21,393 nt of DNA from the IMG/VR virus record IMGVR_UViG_3300027848_001467, positions 1 through 21,393 of that record, one strand, 5' to 3'. Position numbers and translations under genes: made by a program. Shown here piece by piece: positions 1 to 6,825 of this stretch (positions within the stretch are counted from its first letter, which is position 1; each line of letters begins with the position of its first letter). This DNA comes from a virus. The notes beneath the pieces are model-generated. The model did not search any database and was not told where the DNA came from. It saw nothing but the letters and a program-made list of their open reading frames with translations.

Positions 1-393
1 GGTTATAAAGTCACAATCGGTGGGCAGGTCATGGCCGTGCCGAATGACCCGGAAAATGAGGATTACCAGCGGGTGCAAAAGGCGATTGCTGGCGGCATGG
101 AATTGACCGTGCCACCGGGGCCGACCGCTGCGCAATTGCGCGCGACAATGGACATAACACCCCTGCAAGGCATCCTTACCTTGGGCGAAGCACGGTGGGC
201 CGCCGTGCTGGCCTTCCGCGACGGCACAAACCCCGATCTGCCCCCCGCTTCGTGGGCGCAGAAAATCATCATCGACAGCGCCGAAAATTGGGAGCGCCTA
301 AGCGAAAACATGCAGTTCATAGGGTGGGTGTTGGGCTACGGCCCCGAAGAAATGGACGCCCTATTCATCGACGCGGCCAAGGTGACAGCGTGA
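1..393 (+). CDS. Small phage protein of the tail-region 3' end type (5' partial)
   Basis: The reading frame is open from base 1, and the residues before the first ATG (base 31) look like coding sequence: a VTIGGQV stretch runs into MAVPNDPEN. The gene therefore probably starts upstream of the window. If ATG 31 were used, the protein would have 120 residues, but AGG lies only about three bases before that ATG, which is poor Shine-Dalgarno spacing. The N-terminal D-P-x-N-x-x-Y-Q pattern, a central segment beginning ITPLQ, and a C-terminal ending in MDALFIDAAKV match a common layout of small phage proteins encoded just after tail or tail-fibre genes. The biochemical role of that group is not known to me. 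The TGA stop overlaps the GTG start of the next gene. The assignment rests on remembered family resemblance, not a search. Confidence 0.6.
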   Translation, partial: GYKVTIGGQVMAVPNDPENEDYQRVQKAIAGGMELTVPPGPTAAQLRATMDITPLQGILTLGEARWAAVLAFRDGTNPDLPPASWAQKIIIDSAENWERLSENMQFIGWVLGYGPEEMDALFIDAAKVTA

Positions 394-683
394 CAAACGG
401 CGTCGGACCCAAATGGTTTCCAAAGTTTACGCGGCGGGCGCTGACGCGCCTGTCGGCGTTGTTCTTCGATACCGCGTCTTGGGACCGGCACGACGAAGGC
501 TATCAGGCAGGCCGCCCCGCGCGTTCGGAGTGCGACCGCTTGTTTCTGGCCGCGATGCTGACGGACGGGTCGCAAGCCGGGCCTGTCTGGCGGATGCTAG
601 GGTGCAGCCTGCTTGCGTGGGGGTTCTGGCTGGCGGTGCGGTTTTTCGGCTGGACGGCGTATAAAAATAAAGGTGCAACATGA
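390..683 (+). CDS. DUF1353-like small membrane protein
   Basis: This 97-residue protein starts at GTG 390, which overlaps the preceding TGA. AAGGTGA at 379-385 is well placed as a ribosome binding site, and an ATG 195 bases further upstream would run through the previous gene, so GTG is preferred. Residues 34-56 carry H-D-x-x-Y (His34-Asp35, Tyr38), then R-x-E-x-D-R-L-F-x-x-A-M around Asp49. This is the pattern I associate with DUF1353 phage proteins. Residues about 69-86 are hydrophobic and aromatic, consistent with one membrane segment, followed by a short basic tail. It opens the lysis cassette and overlaps the holin candidate (ATGA at 680-683). Its role is unknown. The His-Asp pair resembles that of phospholipase A2-like folds, but this is only a suggestion. 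It is shorter than typical DUF1353 proteins at the N-terminus. Confidence 0.6.
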   Translation: MTNGVGPKWFPKFTRRALTRLSALFFDTASWDRHDEGYQAGRPARSECDRLFLAAMLTDGSQAGPVWRMLGCSLLAWGFWLAVRFFGWTAYKNKGAT

Positions 684-874
684 CCGAACCCGAAGCCATC
701 CTGGTCAAAGCCACCAACGTCGTCGCCCTCGGGGGCGTCGTGTCCCCGGTCTGGTTGCCGATGCTGGATACGGTAAGCCAGGTATCGGCCACGTTCATCC
801 CAATCCTGTCCGTCGTATGGTTGCTTCTGCAAATCTGGCGGTTTGTTTTCACCAAAAAGGGTCAACCCAAATGA
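680..874 (+). CDS. Putative holin
   Basis: This 64-residue protein starts at ATG 680, overlapping the previous stop as ATGA. It has two hydrophobic stretches, about residues 13-30 and 38-57, and a short basic C-terminus (FTKKGQPK). Small size, two likely transmembrane helices, a charged tail and a position directly before an endolysin gene are the usual marks of a class II type holin, which would permeabilise or depolarise the inner membrane at the time of lysis. Holins are too divergent for a family name from sequence alone. Because the endolysin appears to carry a SAR domain, this protein could act as a pinholin that depolarises the membrane instead of forming large holes. Its stop overlaps the endolysin start (ATGA at 871-874). 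Confidence 0.65.
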   Translation: MTEPEAILVKATNVVALGGVVSPVWLPMLDTVSQVSATFIPILSVVWLLLQIWRFVFTKKGQPK

Positions 875-1353
875 TAGGTTTTCGTCGCGCCACGTTCGGC
901 ACCGCGTCCGCGTTCGCGCTGGCGGCGGCAGTTTTTGTCGCCCCCCATGAAGGGCTGCGGACCCAAGCCTACCCGGACGCGCTGGCGAACAACCTGCCCA
1001 CGGTCTGCTACGGCGAAACACGCGGCGTCACCCTCACGGATACCTACACCAAACCGGAATGCGACGCCATGTTGGCCGTCGCCGTCCAAGACTTTCACGA
1101 CAAACTTGCGCGGTGTTTCCCTAAACTCCCCGACCAACCCCTTGGCGTCCGCGTCGCGCTGACCTCTTGGGTTTACAACGTCGGCCCCGGCGCAGCCTGC
1201 AAGTCCACGCTGGTCCGCCTCGCCAACCAAGGCAACCTCAAGGCGGCTTGCGACCAACTTCCGCGATGGAACCGCGCGTCCGGCTACGTCGTCCGGGGCC
1301 TGTCCAACCGCCGGGGCAAGGAGCGCGCCCTGTGTTTGGCCTCCCTCAAATGA
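871..1353 (+). CDS. SAR-type endolysin, GH24 lysozyme
   Basis: This 160-residue muramidase hydrolyses the glycan backbone of peptidoglycan. ATG 871 overlaps the holin stop; an upstream in-frame ATG would start inside the preceding genes and is rejected. Residues about 5-24 form a weakly hydrophobic Ala/Gly/Ser-rich segment after basic residues, typical of a signal-anchor-release domain exported by Sec and held inactive in the membrane. The catalytic pattern follows at once: Glu27, then Asp36 eight residues later, then Thr44 in the PTVCYG stretch. The Asp-Thr spacing is about two residues longer than in T4-type lysozymes (an NN insertion). The central W-x-Y-N-V-G-P-G motif and the C-terminal RRGKERALC region are also typical of GH24. 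Several cysteines may regulate activity through disulfide exchange. The spanin gene follows with another ATGA overlap. Confidence 0.9.
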   Translation: MIGFRRATFGTASAFALAAAVFVAPHEGLRTQAYPDALANNLPTVCYGETRGVTLTDTYTKPECDAMLAVAVQDFHDKLARCFPKLPDQPLGVRVALTSWVYNVGPGAACKSTLVRLANQGNLKAACDQLPRWNRASGYVVRGLSNRRGKERALCLASLK

Positions 1354-1613
1354 CCTACCTCGCCCCCCTCGCGCTGGCCTTTGCGCTTTGTGTTGGTTTT
1401 GTCTCTGGAACAGTATATGAAAGCAGACAAAGCACCCAAGCCGCGCTGGACGCGGCGGAAGCGGCGCGCAAATTAGACATGGCCCGGCAAGTCCTCCAAG
1501 CGCAGCGGGACCGGCTGGCAAAAGAGAATGAGGATTTGGCCCGTGCGGAACCCCCTAGCCACCCTAGTTGTCTTCCTGCTAACCGCTTGCGGCGGCTCAA
1601 CAAAATTCGCTGA
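1350..1613 (+). CDS. Inner-membrane spanin, Rz-like
   Basis: This 87-residue protein starts at ATG 1350, overlapping the endolysin TGA. Residues about 3-23 form one hydrophobic segment (APLALAFALCVGFVSG). A charged Ala/Gln/Arg/Glu-rich stretch from about residue 28 to 68 follows and is predicted to be helical or coiled-coil. This type II, N-in membrane topology with a periplasmic coiled coil is the i-spanin architecture. The outer spanin is encoded in another frame within its 3' end, the classic Rz/Rz1 arrangement. With its partner it would fuse inner and outer membranes in the last step of lysis. No family is recognisable by sequence; the call rests on topology, position and the nested lipoprotein gene. 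Confidence 0.8.
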   Translation: MTYLAPLALAFALCVGFVSGTVYESRQSTQAALDAAEAARKLDMARQVLQAQRDRLAKENEDLARAEPPSHPSCLPANRLRRLNKIR

Positions 1614-1758
1614 CGCACCGCCCTGCGAACGCCCGGTCCTGATCCCAGAGCGCCAGATTACAGACCAAGACATTGAAGTGTTTTGGGGCCGCGACCGGGC
1701 CGAACTCCTGGTCTGCGGCGACAAAGTGGAGGCCCTGTCCGGGCGGACGCCAAAATGA
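1528..1758 (+). CDS. Outer-membrane spanin lipoprotein, Rz1-like, nested in Rz
   Basis: This 76-residue protein starts at ATG 1528, inside the inner spanin gene in a different frame, and extends past it. Residues 1-20 are a signal peptide ending in a lipobox (LLTAC) with Cys21 as the lipidated residue, so the mature protein should be tethered to the inner leaflet of the outer membrane. The mature part carries a D-Q-D-I-x-x-F-W-x-x-D-R-x-x-L-x-x-C-G pattern, resembling LysC-type outer spanins of Gram-negative phages. It overlaps i-spanin over bases 1528-1613, and its TGA overlaps the terminase start (ATGA at 1755-1758). Translational coupling with the spanin gene is likely because its own ribosome binding site is weak. 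Confidence 0.85.
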   Translation: MRIWPVRNPLATLVVFLLTACGGSTKFADAPPCERPVLIPERQITDQDIEVFWGRDRAELLVCGDKVEALSGRTPK

Positions 1759-3344
1759 ACACCCAAACCAAAATCCTTGCACCCCAAGACCAGCGCCGCG
1801 CGGACGTGATCCGCAGGCTTTTGGCTGCGAAGGCGGCTGCAAATTCGATTTTGGAATACTCCCGCATAACCATGCCGGACCACTCCGACCCTTCCCCAAA
1901 CCCCAAGACCCGCTACCAGACGGGCCGCCACCACGAGTTGATCGCCCGAAAACTCCAAGACCTTGTGGACGGGCGCAGCCGCCGCGTGATCCTCAACCTT
2001 GGCCCTCGCCACGGTAAAACCCAGATCGCATCAAAGGACTTCATGGCATGGTTTTCAGCGAAGTTTCCCGAATTGTCGCTTATCTTTGGCACATACAACG
2101 AGACTTTTGCCGCCGACGTTGGCCGCGCAGTCCGCGACAAAATCCAATCCGCCGAACACCACCTGACCTTCCCCCTGCACAAACTCAAAGATGGTTCGGA
2201 AGCGGCGCAACGGTTGGAAACCACGCGCGGCGGGCAGCTTTCGTTTGTAGGGCGCGGGGGTACGATTACAGGCCGTGGAGGCCACGGCATCATCCTAGAC
2301 GACCCTATAAAAGACCGTAAGGAAGCGGATAGCAAACTGATCCGGGACCAACTGTGGTCGTGGTTCACGCAGGTTATCATGACCCGGCAAATGACCAGCG
2401 AAGCGTGGGTCATTTTGATCCAGACCCGTTGGCATGAAGACGATTTGGTGGGCCGCCTAACGGACCCCATGAACCCGTTTTACGATCCCGAAGAAGCCAA
2501 ACTTTGGGACGTGATCGACCTGCCCGCGCTAGCCTTTGACGACGGCACCCCTGACCCCCTCGGGCGCAAGCCCGGCGAAGCCCTATGGCCGGAACGCTTC
2601 CCGGTCCCGTTCCTTCTGGCCCAACAACGGCTGGACCCGCGCGGCTTCCAAGCCCTCTACCAAGGACGGCCAAGCGCCGGGGCCGGGAGTTTCTTTCTGG
2701 CCGAATGGCTGCAAACCTATCGGCCCGACGAACTGCCGAAGAACCTTCGCATTTACATCGCGTCCGACCACGCCGTGTCCACGCACCAAGCCCGCGACAA
2801 GACGGCGCTGGTCCCGGTGGGCGTGGACGAGAACGACAACATCTACATTCTGCCGGACGTATGGTGGCAGCAAGCCACGTCCGACGTTGTAACCGAAGCC
2901 ATGCTGAACCTGATGCGGGTCCACAAACCGATCTACTGGTGGGCCGAACGCGGCCACATTTCCAAGTCCATCGGCCCCTTCCTTCGCAAGCGGATGCAGG
3001 AAGAAAAGGTCTACGCCGCCATTATCGAAGTGACGCCGACCGCCGACAAGCAAACGCGCGCGCAGTCCATTCAGGGCCGCATGGCAATGGGGAAGGTTTT
3101 CTTCCCATCCTTTGCGACGTGGTGGCCGAACGCCCGCGACCAACTCCTGAAATTCCCCAACGCGACCCACGACGACTTTGTGGACGCGCTGGCATACATC
3201 GGCTTGGGCCTTGCGCACCAACTTTCCGCAGGCCCCACGTCGGCCAAATCCGCCCCCCGGACGGGAACTTTCCGGGCAATGTTTGAGCAAATTAGACAAC
3301 AAGAAGCCGCCGCGCGCCGTGCGCAGAACACTTCCGGTTGGTGA
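1755..3344 (+). CDS. terL: Terminase large subunit (TerL)
   Basis: This 529-residue DNA packaging motor has an ATPase and a nuclease domain. ATG 1755 overlaps the o-spanin stop; the frame is open further upstream but that part shadows the spanin gene. Walker A is GPRHGKT at residues 83-89. Walker B with its acidic pair is GIILDDPIKD at about 178-187. The coupling motif IQTRWHEDDL lies at 222-231. In the RNase H-like nuclease domain, Asp338 (YIASDHAVS), Glu398 (WWAERGHISKS) and Asp473/Asp474 with Asp477 (THDDFVDALAY) are the likely metal ligands. Length and motif order are normal for large terminases. It sits directly after the lysis cassette, as TerL does in T7-like phages. No small subunit gene is recognisable beside it. 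Confidence 0.95.
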   Translation: MNTQTKILAPQDQRRADVIRRLLAAKAAANSILEYSRITMPDHSDPSPNPKTRYQTGRHHELIARKLQDLVDGRSRRVILNLGPRHGKTQIASKDFMAWFSAKFPELSLIFGTYNETFAADVGRAVRDKIQSAEHHLTFPLHKLKDGSEAAQRLETTRGGQLSFVGRGGTITGRGGHGIILDDPIKDRKEADSKLIRDQLWSWFTQVIMTRQMTSEAWVILIQTRWHEDDLVGRLTDPMNPFYDPEEAKLWDVIDLPALAFDDGTPDPLGRKPGEALWPERFPVPFLLAQQRLDPRGFQALYQGRPSAGAGSFFLAEWLQTYRPDELPKNLRIYIASDHAVSTHQARDKTALVPVGVDENDNIYILPDVWWQQATSDVVTEAMLNLMRVHKPIYWWAERGHISKSIGPFLRKRMQEEKVYAAIIEVTPTADKQTRAQSIQGRMAMGKVFFPSFATWWPNARDQLLKFPNATHDDFVDALAYIGLGLAHQLSAGPTSAKSAPRTGTFRAMFEQIRQQEAAARRAQNTSGW

Positions 3345-3355
3345 GAGGATACCCC

Positions 3356-5551
3356 ATGGACGACCAAAACCTGATCGTGGACGGCACCCAAGACGAAGTG
3401 ATGGACCCCGCGTCCAACATCAAGCGCGGCACCCCATCCCCCAAAGAAGACCGCGCGGCCCTTGTCAAAGAGTGGTCCAGCCAAGTCACAAGCGCCCGTA
3501 AATTCTGGACGGACAAAGCCTTCACGCAGATGCGCCGGGACATGGCTTTCGTCGCCGGACGCCAGTGGCAAGACGGCGTTGGACTGCCGGGTGACGAAAA
3601 CTTCTTGGACGACACCGACAAACGCTACGTCGCCAACATCACGTTGCGCCACATTCAAACACGCACGGCGTCCATTTACGGCAAGAACCCGAAGATCATT
3701 TCCCGACGCAAGCCCCGGCTTTTGTCGAAGATTTGGGACGGGTCCAGCCAAACCCTCCAAGCCGCCATGCAAGCTATGTCCATGCCCTCGGTGGACCCGG
3801 CGACGGGTATGCCGGACCCAACGCCAGGCATGATTGTCGAAGACGCGCTGAAAACCATGGCGGAAAACCAACGGCTGACCACCATGGCGCGGACGCTGGA
3901 ACTGATGTTTGAACACGAGATTGACGAACAGCCGGTCCCGTTCAAGGTCCAAATGAAAAACGTCGTTCGGCGCGGGCTGACGACGGGCGTGGGTTACGTC
4001 AAATTGGGCTGGCAGCGCATCATGGCGTACCCCCCGGACGTGGACGCGCAGATCGACACATTCCAACGGCAACTTGCCACGGTCGAACGACTTTCCGCCG
4101 ACATGGAAGACGGGGAAATCCACGACCACGACGCCAAGGCTGAACAACTGCGGCTGACGCTGGACGCCCTGTCCAAGACCGACATGGTGACGGTCCGCGA
4201 AGGGCTGACCATGAACTTCCCGCACTCCACGGCGCTGATCCCCGATACAAACTGCCAACAGCTTCGGGGCTTTGTGGGCTGCGAATGGGCCGCAGAAGAA
4301 TACTTCATGACCTCCGACAAGATCAAGGAAATCTATTCGGTGGACGTGGGCGGCGGCGGCACCGGGGCCAACGGCGACACCGCGCCGCGACCATACGACC
4401 GGGGCAACACCGGGGCGTTCGCGCCGCGCGACCGGCACAACGGCGTCAAAGCCGAAACCTACCATTGCGTTTGGGAAATCTACAACCGCACGGACGGGAT
4501 GGTCTATGTGGTGTGTGATGGCTACCCCGACTTTCTGGTGGAGCCGTCGCCCCCGGACGTGAAGCTGGAACGGTTTTTCCCGTGGTTCCCGTTCGTGGTC
4601 AACGAAATCTACTCCGAAGACAACGTGTTCCCGCCCTCGGACGTGGTGTTGATGCGCGATCAGCAAATGGAAATCAACCGATCCCGGCAGGGTTTGCGGG
4701 AACACCGCCGCGCGGCCATGCCCAAAACCTATGTGCGCAAAGGGGTGTTGTCCCCGACGGACAAAGACGCCATTGCCTCGCCCACCCCTCATGCGGTCTA
4801 CGAACTCGACGGGCTTTTGCCCCAAGAGAAAATCGCGGACGTTCTGCAAGCGCACTCCGGCCCACCCATCGACCCCCGGCTTTACGACACAACTCCGGCT
4901 TACGAAGACTATTTGCGGGCGCTTGGGCAGCAAGAAGCAAACTTGGGCGGCACGTCTGGGGCCACGGCCACCGAAGCCTCCATCGCGGAAGGGTCGCGCG
5001 TGTCGTCCGTGTCCGCCGTGGTGGACGACCTGGACGAGTTTCTGACCGAACTGGCCCGCGCTGCGGGGCAAGTCTTGTTCATGGAATGTTCTCAAGAGCG
5101 CGTCATGGAAGTTGTCGGCCCCGGCGCGGTATGGCCGGAAGCCCGGCGGGAAGAAGTCTCCCGCGAAATCTATCTGGACGTGGAAGCCGCCAGCACGGGC
5201 CGCCCCAACAAAGCCCAAGAAGTCCAAGTGGCGCAGGCCATGTTCCCGATGCTGATGCAAATCCCCGGCGTTTCCCCGGAGTTTATGGGCAAGGAAATGC
5301 TGCGGCGCATGGACGACAAGCTGGACCTGACGGACGCTTTCGCCCCCGGTGTGCCGTCCATCATGATGATGAACAGCATGAAGGGTGGCGCAGGGCAGGG
5401 GGCAGGCCCCGGCGGCGTGTCCCCGCAAGACGATCCGGCAGCCCAAGGCGGACAGGGGCAAAACAACGCGCCGTCCACGCAGCCGCCCCAAGTGAACGCC
5501 GCCGCGCGTCCGCCCGGACGCCCACCGATGGTCCCACTTCCCGGTCTTTAA
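3356..5551 (+). CDS. Portal protein
   Basis: This 731-residue protein would form the dodecameric ring at one capsid vertex through which DNA is packaged and ejected. I chose ATG 3356 over the in-frame TTG at 3338 because GAGAGGA at 3343-3349 is a good ribosome binding site for it. Length is close to the P22 portal (725 residues). The region after residue 40 (WTDKAFTQMRRDMAFVAGRQW) and the middle part (GYVKLGW, then FFPWFPFVVNEIY and DVVLMRDQQMEINRSRQ) follow the usual portal order, ending in the long helical segment. From about residue 676 the protein becomes Gly/Gln/Pro-rich and probably disordered. It lies 11 bases after terL and is followed by a strong hairpin. The assignment rests on size, layout and position. 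Confidence 0.85.
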   Translation: MDDQNLIVDGTQDEVMDPASNIKRGTPSPKEDRAALVKEWSSQVTSARKFWTDKAFTQMRRDMAFVAGRQWQDGVGLPGDENFLDDTDKRYVANITLRHIQTRTASIYGKNPKIISRRKPRLLSKIWDGSSQTLQAAMQAMSMPSVDPATGMPDPTPGMIVEDALKTMAENQRLTTMARTLELMFEHEIDEQPVPFKVQMKNVVRRGLTTGVGYVKLGWQRIMAYPPDVDAQIDTFQRQLATVERLSADMEDGEIHDHDAKAEQLRLTLDALSKTDMVTVREGLTMNFPHSTALIPDTNCQQLRGFVGCEWAAEEYFMTSDKIKEIYSVDVGGGGTGANGDTAPRPYDRGNTGAFAPRDRHNGVKAETYHCVWEIYNRTDGMVYVVCDGYPDFLVEPSPPDVKLERFFPWFPFVVNEIYSEDNVFPPSDVVLMRDQQMEINRSRQGLREHRRAAMPKTYVRKGVLSPTDKDAIASPTPHAVYELDGLLPQEKIADVLQAHSGPPIDPRLYDTTPAYEDYLRALGQQEANLGGTSGATATEASIAEGSRVSSVSAVVDDLDEFLTELARAAGQVLFMECSQERVMEVVGPGAVWPEARREEVSREIYLDVEAASTGRPNKAQEVQVAQAMFPMLMQIPGVSPEFMGKEMLRRMDDKLDLTDAFAPGVPSIMMMNSMKGGAGQGAGPGGVSPQDDPAAQGGQGQNNAPSTQPPQVNAAARPPGRPPMVPLPGL

Positions 5552-5570
5552 GCCTAACTTATTGACAACA

Positions 5571-5619
5571 CAGACAAAGAAACCGTCCCCGTCCACGTCC
5601 GGGGGCGGTTTTTTGTCTG
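5571..5619 (+). terminator. Strong hairpin terminator after portal
   Basis: AAACCGTCCCCG at 5580-5591 pairs with CGGGGGCGGTTT at 5600-5611 (12 pairs, one G-U) around an eight-base loop. Past a single bulged G at 5579 the stem continues, with CAGACAAA (5571-5578) pairing with TTTGTCTG (5612-5619), giving about 20 pairs. The 3' arm contains six consecutive T, so the lower stem can melt into a terminating U-tract; the A-rich 5' arm means it could also terminate in the opposite direction. It separates terminase/portal from scaffold/capsid. Confidence 0.85.
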
Positions 5620-5620
5620 T

Positions 5621-5690
5621 TTTGTGGAACCTACGCTTGCCAAAGCCAACACAGGTCCGTAACTTCCGGGTGAGTTTGGCTTCCACAAGC
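5621..5690 (+). promoter_or_regulatory. Inverted repeat in leader of scaffold-capsid genes
   Basis: TTGTGGAA at 5622-5629 is complementary to TTCCACAA at 5681-5688, and directly inside it GCCAAA (5640-5645) is complementary to TTTGGC (5675-5680), giving a long-range stem with a ten-base internal loop on the 5' side. An alternative pairing also exists (GCTTG 5635-5639 with CAAGC 5686-5690). The structure ends just before the scaffold ribosome binding site AAGGA (5691-5695), so it could affect initiation or protect a processed transcript end. I see no convincing sigma-70 promoter in this gap; a TTGACA at 5562-5567 lacks a -10 partner at proper spacing. Confidence 0.45.
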
Positions 5691-5700
5691 AAGGAACAAA

Positions 5701-6810
5701 ATGCCCAACGATCCAAACGGCGAAATTGAAGTCGTAGCCTCGCCAGCTACAGCCTCGGACGAAACGACCACCGCCTCGTCCAGCGGAACGGACGAACCCT
5801 CCACCGCCCCGTCCAGCGGACCGGAAGACGCCCAGACCGACGACCAACCGAAATCAATGGCCGACGCAATCGCGCAGGCTTTTGACGCGACGACGAAGCC
5901 CGAAGCGAAAGCCGAAGGCGACGAAACTGTCAGCGAAGACCTTTCGGGAACGTCCGACGACACGGCAGACGCCAAAGCCACCGGGGAACAGCCCGGTTCT
6001 GATGCGCCCAAAACCGAAGACACGGAAGCCGACCCCTCCAAAGAGGAACTGGCGGCCATGACGCCAAGCGCGCGAAATCGCGTCGGGCAACTTCTGACAC
6101 AGCGCAAAGGTCTTCGTGACGAAGTTACTGCTTTGCAACCTGACGCCACAAACTTCCGCGCTTTGCAGGGGTATATGGCGAAGAACCAAATCTCGGAACC
6201 AAACCTGATCGAACTCCTAGAGTTTGGCGGGGACTTGGCTTCCGGCGACCCCGCGCGATTGCAGCGTGTGGCCGACCGGATCATCCCTATTCTGCGCATG
6301 GCCCAAGAGGCCAATGGGCAGATCGTCCCACAAGACCTTCTCGGGCGCGTGGACAGCGGGGAAATGACCGAAGAAGTGGCACGGGACACCGCCCGCTTGC
6401 GTCACGAACGCAACCTGGCAACCCAACAGGCAGCACAAGCAACGGCCCAAGTGCAAACGAACGTGACGGCGCAAGCCCAAGCGTCCATGCACCAAGCCGT
6501 CGTGAACTGGCACACGCAGGCCGCCCAATCAGACCCGGACATGGACCTCAAAGTGGACGCTATGCGACGGACGGCGCAAGCCATCGTTGCCGAACGCGGA
6601 CAGCCGAAGACGCCTCAACAAGCCGTGGAGTATGCGAAAGCCGCATACGACGAAGCCACAGCCATGTTGCGTCGGATGCAGCCGCAGAAAGCCGCGACTA
6701 GGCCCACTCCGAACGGTCAAGCGTCCGTAAATCGCTCCGGCGTGAAGCCCGCCCCCACCAGTTTGCAGGATGCAATCGGACGGGCCTTCGACAACGCAAC
6801 ACGGGGCTAA
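5701..6810 (+). CDS. Capsid scaffolding protein
   Basis: This 369-residue protein starts at ATG 5701, preceded by AAGGA at 5691-5695. Residues 1-110 are acidic and Ser/Thr/Ala/Pro-rich and probably disordered. The middle is helical, with an Ala/Gln-rich segment after about residue 230 (RHERNLATQQAAQATAQ). The C-terminus turns basic (RPTPNGQASVNRSGVKPAP) and ends in a short amphipathic helix. This polarity, with a position between portal and major capsid genes, is typical of P22- and T7-type scaffolds, which bind the inner face of the coat through a basic C-terminal helical element and then leave the procapsid. A helix very similar to the last one occurs at residues 52-64. No protease domain is seen. 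The capsid gene follows after 15 bases. Confidence 0.85.
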   Translation: MPNDPNGEIEVVASPATASDETTTASSSGTDEPSTAPSSGPEDAQTDDQPKSMADAIAQAFDATTKPEAKAEGDETVSEDLSGTSDDTADAKATGEQPGSDAPKTEDTEADPSKEELAAMTPSARNRVGQLLTQRKGLRDEVTALQPDATNFRALQGYMAKNQISEPNLIELLEFGGDLASGDPARLQRVADRIIPILRMAQEANGQIVPQDLLGRVDSGEMTEEVARDTARLRHERNLATQQAAQATAQVQTNVTAQAQASMHQAVVNWHTQAAQSDPDMDLKVDAMRRTAQAIVAERGQPKTPQQAVEYAKAAYDEATAMLRRMQPQKAATRPTPNGQASVNRSGVKPAPTSLQDAIGRAFDNATRG

Positions 6811-6825
6811 GGACAGGGGTTTCCC

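Noticed and set aside
195-389. ATG upstream of the DUF1353-like gene
   Set aside because: It would double-code across the preceding gene; the extra residues are Arg/Pro-rich as in shadow frames, and GTG 390 has a proper ribosome binding site.
613-870. Upstream ATG for the endolysin
   Set aside because: The extension overlaps two genes and would bury the signal-anchor segment; ATG 871 fits the ATGA coupling seen through the cassette.
5562-5567. TTGACA as a sigma-70 -35 box before scaffold
   Set aside because: About 17 bases downstream lies the GC-rich terminator stem, with no -10-like sequence.
3071-5716. Antisense open frame of 881 codons
   Set aside because: It spans terL, portal and the terminator hairpin on the opposite strand, is rich in His/Arg/Val/Gly as expected of a shadow frame, and has no recognisable motif.
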